DNA from: Parvimonas micra
GTDB lineage: Bacteria > Bacillota > Clostridia > Tissierellales > Peptoniphilaceae
Length of the DNA stretch: 64,000 nt
Reading direction: 5' to 3'
Assembly: GCF_037482165.1 (NCBI RefSeq)
Contig: NZ_CP148048.1
Span: forward strand, 1,485,038-1,549,037
The position numbers and the translations under genes are program-made. The notes under the pieces were generated by a model. It was not told the DNA's origin. It did no database searches and saw only the letters and a program-made list of their open reading frames with translations. Positions 50,015 through 59,267 of the stretch are shown in pieces (position 1 is the first letter of the stretch; every line of letters starts with the position of its first letter).

Positions 50015-51995
50015 AATGGCTTCAAAATTTGCTTTTAGAAATATGAAGGCGAATGCTTTGCTTTTAACTCCATTTTTAATAGCAAGTAGTATTATGGGAA
50101 CTCTATTTTTTGTAATGGCTTCCCTTGGACAAAATCATTATATAGAAAAAAATCATGAATATGTAGCAATCCTTATAAAATTTGGAATTTTTATAGTTGG
50201 AATTTTCACATTTATATTTATCCTGTATGCCAACAGCTTTTTAGCAAAGAGGAGAAATAAGGAATTTGCCTTATATGGTATTTTAGGTTTAGAGAAAAAA
50301 CATATTGCTAAAATTATTTCAATAGAATATATACTAAACTTTTTGACAGTTAGTTTCTTTTCAATAACAGGTGGATTTGTTCTTGGAAAATTAGCATTTG
50401 TTCTACTTAACAAAATAACTAAAAATATGACTGCAAAAATAATGGACTATAATTTTTCAATTTCTTCTGCAATATTGACTTTAATATTCTTAGCTATAAT
50501 ATTTATATTGATATATTTAACAATGATATTTAGAATTGGAAAATCAACTCCTATAGAACTCCTTTCAAAACAAAAAAAGGCGGAGGGAGAACCGAAAAGT
50601 AAGTTTATCCTTGGAACTTTAGGCTTTATAATTCTATGTGCTGGATATTATCTTTCAGTTACTTCAAAAGGGAATCTCAGTAGCTTTTTTGCGTTTTTCC
50701 CTGCTGTTATTGCTGTAATAATCGGTACTTATCTGGTATTCATCGCCTTTAGTATTTTAGTTTTAAAATTATTAAAAAGAAATAGAAATTTATATTACAA
50801 AGCAAAAAATTTCCTTTCAATATCAGGAATGTTATACAGAATGAAATCAAATGCAGTTTCACTTGCAAGTATTACACTTCTTTCAACTTCAATTATAGTT
50901 ACTTTAGCAACAACATTGACTATAAATTCAAGTATAAAAGACCTTACAGATTCTATTCATCCTAATGATTTTTATTTATCCTCATCAGTAACAGGAAATA
51001 ATAAAGATATACTAGCAAATGGAGAAGAAAGGAAAAAAGAAATCTTAAATATTTTAAACAAAGAGTTAAAAGAAGATGAAAAAATTAAAAACCTAACAGT
51101 CAAAAAAACTATAATGAATCCTGTAATAAATGAAAATGGAAAGATTACTCCTTTAGGTAAAAGACAAGCATTATCAGCATTTTTAATCGTTGAAACATTG
51201 GAAGATTTTAATAGAAACAATAATACTAATTATACTCTTAATGATGATGAGGTGATATACTCCTCTAACTCTAAAAAGCTTAATAATTATGATAGTATGG
51301 ATTTTGCTGGAAAAAATTATAAATTAGTAAAAGTAAAAAACTTATTTCCTATGAGCATATCTGCTGAAGGGATGATAATTATTGTAAAAGATAATGAAAC
51401 TTTTATAAAAATGTTAGAAGAATATACTTTTAATTATAATGAAAAACAATTAAAATATAACCTAGACTTTAATTTTGATTTAGATTCTGCTGATAAAGAA
51501 GCTTTTTATTCAAGATTACAAACAGATTATAACATATTTGTTCAACAAAAAGATGTATTTAGTCATTCTTTGTCTTCAAAAGCTGAAGTTGATGCTTTTG
51601 CTTATGAACTAAATGGCGGTCTATTATTTTTCGGAATGATTGTTGCATTAATTTTCATAACAGGAACTGTGTTAATCACATATTATAAACAAATTTCTGA
51701 GGGCTTTGAAGATAAACAAAATTACCACATAATGAAAAATGTAGGACTTCCTGACTCAATAATCAAAAAGAGCCTTAGAGTACAAATATTGTGGATTTTC
51801 TTCTTACCACTTATAGTAGCAACAATTCACTCAATATTCGCCTTTCCAATCCTATACAATATACTTGGAGGACTTGGATTTAAAAACATAAAAATTTTCA
51901 CAATGAGTTTTGCTACAATTGTACTTTGTTTCTCTGTAATTTACTTTATAATCTACTCAATAACTTCAAGAGTTTATTATAAAATTATAAGATAA
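50004..51995 (+). CDS. BceB-type ABC transporter permease
   Basis: The protein has 663 residues. Ten membrane segments are expected: one near the N-terminus (about 20-38), FtsX-type groups at about 55-75, 110-135, 152-175, 200-220, 230-255 and 290-312, then the large extracellular domain (about 315-535) characteristic of BceB, and three C-terminal helices (about 540-560, 595-618, 630-655). The extracellular domain binds lipid II cycle intermediates or the peptide in known members. The stop codon TAA is the first part of dispersed repeat copy 5. Confidence 0.92.
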   Translation: MKSKMASKFAFRNMKANALLLTPFLIASSIMGTLFFVMASLGQNHYIEKNHEYVAILIKFGIFIVGIFTFIFILYANSFLAKRRNKEFALYGILGLEKKHIAKIISIEYILNFLTVSFFSITGGFVLGKLAFVLLNKITKNMTAKIMDYNFSISSAILTLIFLAIIFILIYLTMIFRIGKSTPIELLSKQKKAEGEPKSKFILGTLGFIILCAGYYLSVTSKGNLSSFFAFFPAVIAVIIGTYLVFIAFSILVLKLLKRNRNLYYKAKNFLSISGMLYRMKSNAVSLASITLLSTSIIVTLATTLTINSSIKDLTDSIHPNDFYLSSSVTGNNKDILANGEERKKEILNILNKELKEDEKIKNLTVKKTIMNPVINENGKITPLGKRQALSAFLIVETLEDFNRNNNTNYTLNDDEVIYSSNSKKLNNYDSMDFAGKNYKLVKVKNLFPMSISAEGMIIIVKDNETFIKMLEEYTFNYNEKQLKYNLDFNFDLDSADKEAFYSRLQTDYNIFVQQKDVFSHSLSSKAEVDAFAYELNGGLLFFGMIVALIFITGTVLITYYKQISEGFEDKQNYHIMKNVGLPDSIIKKSLRVQILWIFFLPLIVATIHSIFAFPILYNILGGLGFKNIKIFTMSFATIVLCFSVIYFIIYSITSRVYYKIIR

Positions 51996-52043
51996 GAACC
52001 CCTCCCTTCCACGATGCCTTGCATCGGGTGGGTGCCCGGGAAC
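51992..52043 (+). repeat. 58-bp palindromic dispersed repeat, copy 5 (3' end lost)
   Basis: The unit starts ATAAGAACCCCTCCC; its TAA is the stop codon of the BceB-type gene. One base in the outer stem (CTCCC for CACCC) and the inner loop (CTT) differ, and homology ends after GGGAAC, without CTTGTT. Confidence 0.88.
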
Positions 52044-52055
52044 AATAATATAAAC

Positions 52056-52087
52056 AAAAAAATCACTGTTTTACGCAGTGATTTTTT
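52056..52087 (-). terminator. Terminator overlapping the end of the choline-kinase-like gene
   Basis: AAAAAATCACTG and CAGTGATTTTTT flank a loop that contains the stop codon (52071-52073). It can also end BceB transcripts coming the other way. Confidence 0.8.
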
Positions 52088-53108
52088 CTTGTCTATTTTT
52101 ATTTTTCTTTAGCCATTTTTCAACGATTTTATAATAATCTCTAGCATATTCATATTGTTTTGTAGAATATTCTCCAAAATGAATACCGAAGTCTAATTTG
52201 TATTCGCACCAGTTGCTCCAAAGTAGTCCACAACAAGCAATATAGGCATAAATTTTTATTTTTGTAATCTCATCTACTTCGCCGTTGAAATAAATGTCTA
52301 TCAAATTGTCAACTTGATTTTTGTCATATAGAGAATAGATACAGAACATTGCAATATCAATATCCGGATCTTGCATGGCAGCATATTCCCAGTCGATTAA
52401 ACGGAGAGTTCCATCAGTTGCAAATAAAAAATTATCACAATTTGCATCTATATGAGTTAAACATTTTGGCTTTCTATTTTTTTCTATAAATTCTTGTAGC
52501 GAAAAAATCTTTTTCTTCACTTCTTCATAATCTTCATAAATAGAATTTTTATTTTCCCACAAAGATTCGTAGAAATTAATTTTTTCAAAAACATCGAACT
52601 CATGACCTACTTCTAAACCTAAAGAATGTAATTCTTTTATTTTATCCATACACTTTCTTAAGTCATCATGATTTTTATCATCACAATTTCTTGAATTTTC
52701 AATAAATTTTGTAATCTTATATCCATTGTCTGCATTAATATAAATTAATTCATCACAAATATTTTTATCTTTAATTAAAGAATAAACTTCCGCTTCTTGA
52801 ACTCTATCTATAAGTTCAGAAGTTCCCTCTCCAGGTATTCTCATAATATATTTTTCGTTATTTACTGTAAATATAAAGGAATTATTTGTCATTCCCTTTT
52901 TTAAAACTTCAATCTCTTGAATATCATCAATATCAACATTTAAAGCCTCACAAATAATTGAAATTGCTTTTATATGTGTGTTATTAATGGCTTTTCTAAT
53001 CTCTTCTAATTCTTCTTTAGAATATTCATTTATCTTGGATAAATCAATTTGGTTACTATATTTATTTATGTAAAGACTCTTTAGTATATCTAAATCAATT
53101 TTGTTCAT
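52071..53108 (-). CDS. Choline/aminoglycoside kinase family protein (LicA-like)
   Basis: The protein has 345 residues. ATP-binding loop KKGMTNNSFIFTVNNEKYIMRIPGEGTSELI is the LicA/choline kinase N-lobe. The Brenner motif HIDANCDNFLF (about 218-228) and IDWEYAAMQDPDIDIAMFCIYS (about 239-260) give catalytic and metal-binding residues, closest to choline/ethanolamine kinases. The first 60 residues form an extra helical region. The product would phosphorylate choline or a similar alcohol for teichoic acid or lipid decoration; an aminoglycoside substrate is less likely. Other lic genes are not in the window. Confidence 0.8.
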   Translation of the reverse strand: MNKIDLDILKSLYINKYSNQIDLSKINEYSKEELEEIRKAINNTHIKAISIICEALNVDIDDIQEIEVLKKGMTNNSFIFTVNNEKYIMRIPGEGTSELIDRVQEAEVYSLIKDKNICDELIYINADNGYKITKFIENSRNCDDKNHDDLRKCMDKIKELHSLGLEVGHEFDVFEKINFYESLWENKNSIYEDYEEVKKKIFSLQEFIEKNRKPKCLTHIDANCDNFLFATDGTLRLIDWEYAAMQDPDIDIAMFCIYSLYDKNQVDNLIDIYFNGEVDEITKIKIYAYIACCGLLWSNWCEYKLDFGIHFGEYSTKQYEYARDYYKIVEKWLKKNKNRQEKITA

Positions 53109-53535
53109 AATTCCTCCTTTTTTATCCCTGTCTGAACATTATATATTAATATCAGTAAAAAAGCAAATTTTTAGTAAAATTAGTTTATAAAGTTGAAAAA
53201 AATATCCATATTATGATATAATAAACCTAGTTTTATGCTATGATGTATATTATACTTTCCATTTTTGAAAAATTTTTAAAGGTAAAGTATGATGAAATTA
53301 AGTTTTCTTTTTAGTTTAGTTTATGGTAAACTTAATTTTAATAAACCTAGTTTTACGCAAGATGGTAAAACTATTAATATTTCATCATAATTACAAAAAA
53401 ATTATCATTAAATAATTATGGTTAATATATTTAACTACTTATAATATAATTTATCAATATAATTATAAGTAATGGTTTGATTTTCAAGAATAATTGTGAT
53501 AGAATGATTATTCAATTTTAGATTTGGAGATTTTT
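53109..53535. other. AT-rich intergenic region with a repeated 19-mer
   Basis: The only structure I find in this 427-base gap is AATAAACCTAGTTTTATGC at 53220-53238 repeated with one change at 53340-53358 (offset 120), and a TAAGTTT...AAACTTA inverted pair between them (about 53299-53336). A 33-codon frame at 53289-53390 includes the second copy but lacks family resemblance. Confidence 0.4.
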
Positions 53536-54078
53536 ATGAAAATTGAAAATACAATTTTACTGGTATTAGATTTTCAAGAAAAATTAATGCCAGTTATACA
53601 AAACAATGAAAACATTGTAAAATACACGAATATTTTGATTAAGTCCTGCAAAGAACTTAATATTCCTATAATTTATACGGAACAATATCCAAAGGGACTT
53701 GGCGAAACTGTTTTGGAAATTAAAGAGTCTTTAAAAGACTCAAAAGCAAAGCATTTTGAAAAGAACAGTTTTTCAGCCTATCCACTTATTAAGGAAGAAG
53801 TTTTAAAACTTAAAGAAAAAGGAAAAACTTCAATTATTGTTGCAGGTGTAGAAACACATATTTGTGTATATCAAACTATAAGAGATTTAAAGAGTAACTT
53901 TGAAATTTATGTTCCCTTTGAAACTGTAGGTTCAAGAAATCCTGAAAATTATACGAATGGCTTGGACTTAATTAGAGAAATGGGAGCAAGTGTTACTAAT
54001 GTCGAAACTATACTTTTTGATTTGATTAAAACATCAGAACACGGTAGTTTCAAACTAATCAGTAAATTGATAAAGTAA
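53536..54078 (+). CDS. Isochorismatase-family cysteine hydrolase
   Basis: The start at ATG 53536 follows TTGGAGA; 180 residues. The catalytic triad is visible: Asp in LVLDFQEKLMP (about 11), Lys in AKHFEKNSFSAY (about 77), Cys in VAGVETHICVYQT (about 111). These soluble enzymes hydrolyse amides such as nicotinamide or N-carbamoyl compounds; the substrate is not evident. It lies 11 bases before the LCP gene and may share its transcript, although the pathways look unrelated. Confidence 0.85.
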   Translation: MKIENTILLVLDFQEKLMPVIQNNENIVKYTNILIKSCKELNIPIIYTEQYPKGLGETVLEIKESLKDSKAKHFEKNSFSAYPLIKEEVLKLKEKGKTSIIVAGVETHICVYQTIRDLKSNFEIYVPFETVGSRNPENYTNGLDLIREMGASVTNVETILFDLIKTSEHGSFKLISKLIK

Positions 54079-54089
54079 GGGAGTTTTAT

Positions 54090-55151
54090 ATGAAAAAGAA
54101 ATTTATAATAACTTTTATTCTATCCTTAGCTCTATTTGGAGGAATTTTTTGGGTTGCAAATAAAGTTTTGGATATTATGGAGTTAACTTCAAAAGTAGAA
54201 TTTGTAGGTAGCGATTTAGGCGAAGGAAATAATATTGAACAACGTGTTGAAAATGAACTTTTATTCTTAGTTTTAGGTTTAGATAGTGATGATTTCAGTG
54301 GTGTTACAACTGAGCAAAACAGAACTGACACTATGATTTTATGTAAAGTTAATTTTGAAACAGGAAAGATTGATATTCTTTCAATCCCTCGTGATTCAAG
54401 AGTTATGGTTAATGGAAAATTAGATAAAATAAATCATGCTCACCACTATGGTGGTCTAAAAATGGCTGTAAAAACTACAAGAGATTTCTTAAATTTAGAC
54501 ATAGACTACTATGTAAGAGTAAATTTCTTCTCTGTTAAAGATATTGTAGATGCCCTTGGTGGTGTTGAAGTCGATGTCCCTGTTCAAGTTGACGTTGCAG
54601 AAGATGATGTCCACTTAAAACCAGGTAAACAAATTCTAAATGGAAAACAAGCTCTACAATTTGCAAGATTTAGAGCAGGATATATAGAAGGTGATGTTGG
54701 TCGTGTTAAAGCTCAACAATTACTTATAAAAGCATTAGTTAAAGAGTTGACTAAAGCTAAAAATATTGCAAAAATCCCTGAAATTTTAGAAGTTGTTAAA
54801 AAGACTGTGAATACTAATATTCCTTTCTCTACAATTACAAAATTAGCTTTAAAAGCAAATAATTTAAGTGTAGATAAAATGAATACTCAAATAGTTCCAG
54901 GAGAATCTGCTTATATAAACAATATAAGTTATTTCGTTCCTAATCGTTCAAAATTGAATGCTCTTGTTAAAGAGATGTTCAGTGATTATCTACTAAGTCA
55001 AAATAACAATACGCAAGTAGATACAGACGAAAAAAAGAATAACAATAACAATAACAACAACAATAAGAATAATAATACTAACAATAATAAAACTAATAAT
55101 AACAATAAAACTAATACTAATAAAAACAACAAAAAGAACAATAATAGATAA
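54090..55151 (+). CDS. LytR-CpsA-Psr (LCP) family transferase with Asn-rich tail
   Basis: The protein has 353 residues. A membrane segment (about 5-27) anchors an extracellular LCP domain: LLFLVLGLDSDD, RTDTMILCKVNFETGKIDIL, SIPRDSRVMV, KINHAHHYGGLKMAVKT, and FARFRAGYIEGDVGRVKAQQ carry the conserved Arg and Asp residues that bind lipid pyrophosphate. LCP enzymes attach teichoic acids or capsule to peptidoglycan. The final 43 residues are almost only Asn, Lys and Thr, from an AAT/AAC tract at 55036-55148. Length variation there by slippage is likely. It is followed after 11 bases by the IPP isomerase gene. Confidence 0.93.
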   Translation: MKKKFIITFILSLALFGGIFWVANKVLDIMELTSKVEFVGSDLGEGNNIEQRVENELLFLVLGLDSDDFSGVTTEQNRTDTMILCKVNFETGKIDILSIPRDSRVMVNGKLDKINHAHHYGGLKMAVKTTRDFLNLDIDYYVRVNFFSVKDIVDALGGVEVDVPVQVDVAEDDVHLKPGKQILNGKQALQFARFRAGYIEGDVGRVKAQQLLIKALVKELTKAKNIAKIPEILEVVKKTVNTNIPFSTITKLALKANNLSVDKMNTQIVPGESAYINNISYFVPNRSKLNALVKEMFSDYLLSQNNNTQVDTDEKKNNNNNNNNNKNNNTNNNKTNNNNKTNTNKNNKKNNNR

Positions 55152-55162
55152 TTAGGGTGAAT

Positions 55163-56179
55163 ATGGAAAACGAGAGAAAAAAAGAACATTTGGAAAATTT
55201 TTTAAAGAGCAATTTCAAATCCAATACTCTATTTGACAATGTATATATTGAACATTTTGCGTTGACTGATTTAAATTTTGACGAAATTGATACATCAGTA
55301 AACTTTTTAGGAAAAAAATTGTCTTTCCCACTTCTCATAAATGCAATGACAGGTGGAGCAGAGACTTCCTATGATGTTAATGAAGACTTAGCGAGACTTT
55401 GTAAAAATTTTAATATAGCATTTGAAAGTGGCAGCCAAAAGGTTGCCCTACAAGATGATGAACTTGTAGAAACTTTTACAATAGTAAAAGATATTTTAGA
55501 TGAAAAAAATATAATAATTTCAAATCTTTCTGCATTATCAAGTCTTGAAGATGCAAAAAAAGCTGTTGAAATGTTAAATTCTGACGCTATTTCTCTCCAT
55601 CTAAATCCCGCTCAAGAGATTGTTCAATTTGAAGGAGATAGGAATTTCAAAGGAATTTTAAAAAACATTGAAAATATTGTGAAAAATTTAGAAGTTCCAG
55701 TAATCATAAAGGAAACAGGTTGTGGAATATCTAAAAAAACTTGTGAAAAACTTTTGAATGTTGGTGTAAAATACATTGATATTAGTGGTTATGGTGGAAC
55801 AAATTTCATTGAAATTGAAAATTTGAGAAGAACGGACTTAGATTTTACCAATATCTACGGTTGGGGAATTCCAACTGCAAAATGTATAATAGACTGTAGA
55901 AAAGTCTCAAAAGACTTTACTCTAATAGGATCTGGTGGAATTAAAACCGGAGAAGACATTGCTAAGGCGATTATACTCGGTAGCGATATGATTGCTATTG
56001 CTGGGGAAGTATTAAGATATTTAATTCATGGTGGATATAAATTTGCTGAAGATTATTTAAAATCTCTAATCTATCAAACAAAGATGATTATGTTACTTCT
56101 TGGAGCAAAAAATATTGAAGAACTTAAACAAGTTGAATACAAAATATTTGGAAAATTAAAAGAAATATGTGAATATTAA
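55163..56179 (+). CDS. fni: Type 2 isopentenyl-diphosphate delta-isomerase
   Basis: The start at ATG 55163 gives 338 residues; GTG 55157 is less likely. The protein is FMN-dependent of TIM-barrel fold: RKKEHLENFL at the N-terminus, LLINAMTGGAETSYDVNEDLA (about 54-74), SLHLNPAQE (about 147), VIIKETGCGISKKTCEKL (about 184-201), YGGTNFIEIENLRR and GSGGIKTGEDIAKAIILGSD. It interconverts IPP and DMAPP; presence of the type 2 enzyme suggests a mevalonate pathway elsewhere in the genome, as in most Gram-positive cocci. It is cotranscribed with the LCP gene. Confidence 0.93.
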   Translation: MENERKKEHLENFLKSNFKSNTLFDNVYIEHFALTDLNFDEIDTSVNFLGKKLSFPLLINAMTGGAETSYDVNEDLARLCKNFNIAFESGSQKVALQDDELVETFTIVKDILDEKNIIISNLSALSSLEDAKKAVEMLNSDAISLHLNPAQEIVQFEGDRNFKGILKNIENIVKNLEVPVIIKETGCGISKKTCEKLLNVGVKYIDISGYGGTNFIEIENLRRTDLDFTNIYGWGIPTAKCIIDCRKVSKDFTLIGSGGIKTGEDIAKAIILGSDMIAIAGEVLRYLIHGGYKFAEDYLKSLIYQTKMIMLLLGAKNIEELKQVEYKIFGKLKEICEY

Positions 56180-56180
56180 A

Positions 56181-56213
56181 AAATGAGAGTTTTGATAACT
56201 CTCATTTTTTTAT
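56181..56213 (+). terminator. Terminator after fni
   Basis: AAAATGAGAGTT-TTGAT-AACTCTCATTTT followed by T. Confidence 0.85.
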
Positions 56214-56235
56214 AAATTATTTTAAGGGGGATTTC

Positions 56236-57480
56236 TTAAAATTCTTTTGTCTTTAAATCTACTTTTAAAATATATGGTAAAACTACAAGAACCATTAATG
56301 CTATTCCTGAAATAATAAATATATTTGCACTTTTAAAGTTATCAAATAAAATAGAATAAAATAGTATTCCAAGAGGCATTAGTAGTTGACATCCTGTCTC
56401 TATGATACTAAAAACTCTACCTTGGTATTCATGTGGAACAGCCTTAGTAAGCCAAACCATTACCGGAGTATTTATAAAATTTGCAATAAAATTAACTCCA
56501 AAAGCAAATATCATAAATATTATAAAATATGAAAAGATACTAAGCTTAAATAATAATGCAATTCCTAAAAATAATAAAACTCCAACTGTTCCTCTAAGCC
56601 ATTTAAAAGAAAACTCTAAAGGACTTTCAATATCATCCATCATTGATAAGATTATTGATGAAACTATTATTGCTACAGGAAAAGCTGCATTTATAATACC
56701 ATAGAGATAATCTGAAATCTTAATTTCATTAATCAAAACATAGGGAAGTCCAACCGAAACTGAAGCAAAAAGGAAATTTATGAACATTGCAAAGAAAATA
56801 ATAAAAACTAAAACTCTTTTATCTCTTATATATCTGATTCCTTCAACGAACATCTTTAAAACTTTCTTTTCTTCATTATTATCTGATTCTTCAGTTTTAA
56901 TAAGATTGAAATTTATAAAAAGTACAATTAAAATTGTTATAAACTCGATAACAGCTTCCAAAAGTACAAAATGGATTAATTTTAATTTTGTAAGTAGAAA
57001 AACCGCTAAAATTGGAGAAATTATATAAACTCCTGAAGATGCAATCTGTTGAAAAGATTTTACCTTTTGAATATATTCTTCACATACAACCCTCTTAACT
57101 GAAGATGAAAAAGCATTATTTAAAAATTGATCCGCAACCTTTAAACAAATTAACAACATATATGTATTAATTAAATTAGTCTCAGCATTAGAATTTAAAC
57201 TTAAAGCATATAAAATCAAACTTACAATGCTAAAAAGTTGAGCAATTACAATTACAATCTTCTTATTGTATTTATCTATAACAGATCCCACAAAAGGAAG
57301 CAAAACAAGTGCAACCAAAGGTCCTATAACTTGAGAAATACCAAAATTTAAAGCAGATTCAGTCTTTTTCAAAATTAAAAGTCCAATAATGAATGACAAA
57401 ATAGAACTACCAAAGTTTCCAGTTATAGTTGTCAATATTAATTTTATCATCTGTTTTCTTGATTCTTTTAAAATATCCAT
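56236..57480 (-). CDS. MFS transporter (EntS/MFS_3-like efflux)
   Basis: The protein has 414 residues with about 12 membrane helices. FGISQVIGPLVALVLLPFVGSVIDKYNKK carries the MFS motif A-like loop between helices 2 and 3. VWLTKAVPHEYQGRVFSIIETG near residue 340 is the GRVF motif typical of the EntS/macrolide-efflux (MFS_3) branch. The substrate is unknown, perhaps a drug or siderophore-like compound. It is monocistronic. A TATAAT-rich region at 57515-57535 may hold its promoter. Confidence 0.85.
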   Translation of the reverse strand: MDILKESRKQMIKLILTTITGNFGSSILSFIIGLLILKKTESALNFGISQVIGPLVALVLLPFVGSVIDKYNKKIVIVIAQLFSIVSLILYALSLNSNAETNLINTYMLLICLKVADQFLNNAFSSSVKRVVCEEYIQKVKSFQQIASSGVYIISPILAVFLLTKLKLIHFVLLEAVIEFITILIVLFINFNLIKTEESDNNEEKKVLKMFVEGIRYIRDKRVLVFIIFFAMFINFLFASVSVGLPYVLINEIKISDYLYGIINAAFPVAIIVSSIILSMMDDIESPLEFSFKWLRGTVGVLLFLGIALLFKLSIFSYFIIFMIFAFGVNFIANFINTPVMVWLTKAVPHEYQGRVFSIIETGCQLLMPLGILFYSILFDNFKSANIFIISGIALMVLVVLPYILKVDLKTKEF

Positions 57481-57575
57481 GACTTTTACCTCTTAATACT
57501 TTTTTTTGATTATATTATATAATGTATAATATACTATGTCAATAGTTTTTTATGATTTTTTATATAATGGAGGAT

Positions 57576-57832
57576 TTGTTGGGGGAATTTCTTTTCAAAG
57601 TGCTATGACGTGAATTATTTTGTTTTATACACAATGTTTTAAATACTATGTTATGAGAATTTAATTCGTTTCTATAATATTTATAAAAATAATTTGAAGT
57701 TTATTTACTTTTAACGTCTAGTTACTAATCAAAGGTATTTCTTTATACGTCATTTCGACCGGAGTGAAACGGAGTGGAGAAATCTCACACTATTGCTTGT
57801 TTACAAGCAATAGTAATGTATCGTAGATACAT
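57576..57832. repeat. Modular hairpin repeat element, copy G (left end missing)
   Basis: Starts within the TGTTGGGGGAATTTC segment, with CTATGACGTGAATTATTTTG, an altered centre with an extra 30-40 bases, TTTGAAGTTTATTTACTTTT and AACGTCTAGTTAC. Right arm: TACGTCATTTCGACCGG...GAGAAATCTCA, a CTATTGCTTG-TTTA-CAAGCAATAG hairpin in place of ACTTTTGC, and ATGTATC-GTA-GATACAT. It occupies most of the gap between the MFS gene and mnmE. Confidence 0.85.
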
Positions 57833-57858
57833 CAACTACAGCAAACTAATCCATCCCT

Positions 57859-57885
57859 AAAAAAAAGACGGTTTTCACCGTCTTT
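57859..57885 (-). terminator. Terminator of mnmE
   Basis: AAAGACGGT-TTTC-ACCGTCTTT with a T run on the minus strand; it overlaps the mnmE stop codon. Confidence 0.8.
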
Positions 57886-59254
57886 ATTTTCCTATACAGA
57901 AATTTGAAAAGATATTATCCAAGATGTTTTCAGAAATATTTTCTCCGATTATTTCTCCAAGCACTTCGTAAGCTCTTCTTAAATCCACTTCGCAACAGTC
58001 GATAGGCACCATATTTTTTAAATCTGCATAGAAAGATTTTAAATATTCTAATGAGCTCTTTAGACTATTTTCATGTCTTACATTTGTGATTAAAGCCTTG
58101 TCTTTAATCTCTATTTTGCCGTCGAAGAACATATCTATAATTGCCTGTTCAAGTTTTGAAATTCCTTCATTTTTTAGAGCGGATATTTCTATTAACTCAA
58201 AATTTACCTTTTCTTTCAATTTTTCTTCATTCAATTTTTTATCCAAATCTACTTTATTTAATATTCCAATAGATTTAGTTGTATTTGCAAGATTTATTAT
58301 CTTTTCATCTTCTTCGTCAAGTTCTCTTGAAATATCGAATAGTACTAAGTTTAAGTCCGAATTTTCACTTGCTTCGATAGATTTTTGTACTCCAATTTTT
58401 TCAACGACATCAGCAGTATCTCTGATTCCTGCAGTATCATTTATATTTAACTTAATTCCTGAAAGCTCAATGTCTTCCTTAATCAAATCTCTCGTAGTTC
58501 CTGCAATATCCGTTACAATTGCTCGTTCCTGTCTTAAAATTCTATTTAGTAGGGAAGACTTTCCAACATTAGGCTTACCAATAATTGAAACATTTATTCC
58601 GTCTTTTAAAATTTTTCCTTTATTAGACTCTCCAAGTAATTCTTCCATTTCAGCCATCAATTTCTCAGTCTTTAAAATTACATTATCAAAAGGTAATTCC
58701 TCCTGCATATCTTCTGTAAAATTGATAGAATACTCAACAAAACTTAAAATATCTAAAAGTTCTTCTCTAAATTCTTTAATCTTTTTACTCAAATGTCCTT
58801 CAAGTTGATTAATCGCACTCTTATGAGAAAATTCTGTTTTTGCCTTTATTAAATCAATAACTCCTTCAGCTTGGGATAAATCAAGTCGTCCATTTAAAAA
58901 TGCCCTTTTCGTAAATTCTCCCTTTTCTGCAAGATCTGCTCCATTTTCAAGACATAAATTTAAAACCCTTTTAAGACATACAATGCCCCCATGAGTAAAG
59001 ATTTCAACTACATGCTCTCTCGTATAAGTATGAGGTGCAAACATAAAACAAACCATAACTTCATCAATGAGTTCATCTTTATCGTAAATATGACCATATT
59101 TCATCATTCTATTGGATTTTTCATCTATTTCTTTTTTATCCTGAGGTTTGAAAAATTTTTTTACAATGTCTATCGACTTTTCACCACTAAGTCTTACAAT
59201 TCCAATACCTGATTCGCCTGTAGCAGTAGCAATAGCAACAATAGTATTTTCCAT
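57884..59254 (-). CDS. mnmE: tRNA modification GTPase MnmE
   Basis: The start at the ATG complementary to 59252-59254 (MENTIVAIATATGESGIGIV) follows GGAG and gives 456 residues, the usual length. A longer frame begins inside the dispersed repeat upstream and would add 26 residues of repeat-derived sequence, so it was rejected. Family features: GIVRLSGEKSIDIV, GEFTKRAFLNGRLDLSQAEGVIDLI, G1 GKPNVGKSSLLN (about 224-235), G2/G3 TTRDLIKE and DTAGIRDTADVVE, G4 NKVD, and the C-terminal FCIGK whose Cys is characteristic. With MnmG it modifies tRNA wobble uridines. It is separated from jag by a terminator and a repeat. Confidence 0.97.
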   Translation of the reverse strand: MENTIVAIATATGESGIGIVRLSGEKSIDIVKKFFKPQDKKEIDEKSNRMMKYGHIYDKDELIDEVMVCFMFAPHTYTREHVVEIFTHGGIVCLKRVLNLCLENGADLAEKGEFTKRAFLNGRLDLSQAEGVIDLIKAKTEFSHKSAINQLEGHLSKKIKEFREELLDILSFVEYSINFTEDMQEELPFDNVILKTEKLMAEMEELLGESNKGKILKDGINVSIIGKPNVGKSSLLNRILRQERAIVTDIAGTTRDLIKEDIELSGIKLNINDTAGIRDTADVVEKIGVQKSIEASENSDLNLVLFDISRELDEEDEKIINLANTTKSIGILNKVDLDKKLNEEKLKEKVNFELIEISALKNEGISKLEQAIIDMFFDGKIEIKDKALITNVRHENSLKSSLEYLKSFYADLKNMVPIDCCEVDLRRAYEVLGEIIGENISENILDNIFSNFCIGK

Positions 59255-59267
59255 AATTTCTCCTTCT

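Noticed and set aside
53289-53390. A 33-codon frame in the 53.1-53.5 kb gap
   Set aside because: Weak ribosome site, no recognisable sequence, and overlap with a repeated motif; chance is sufficient.
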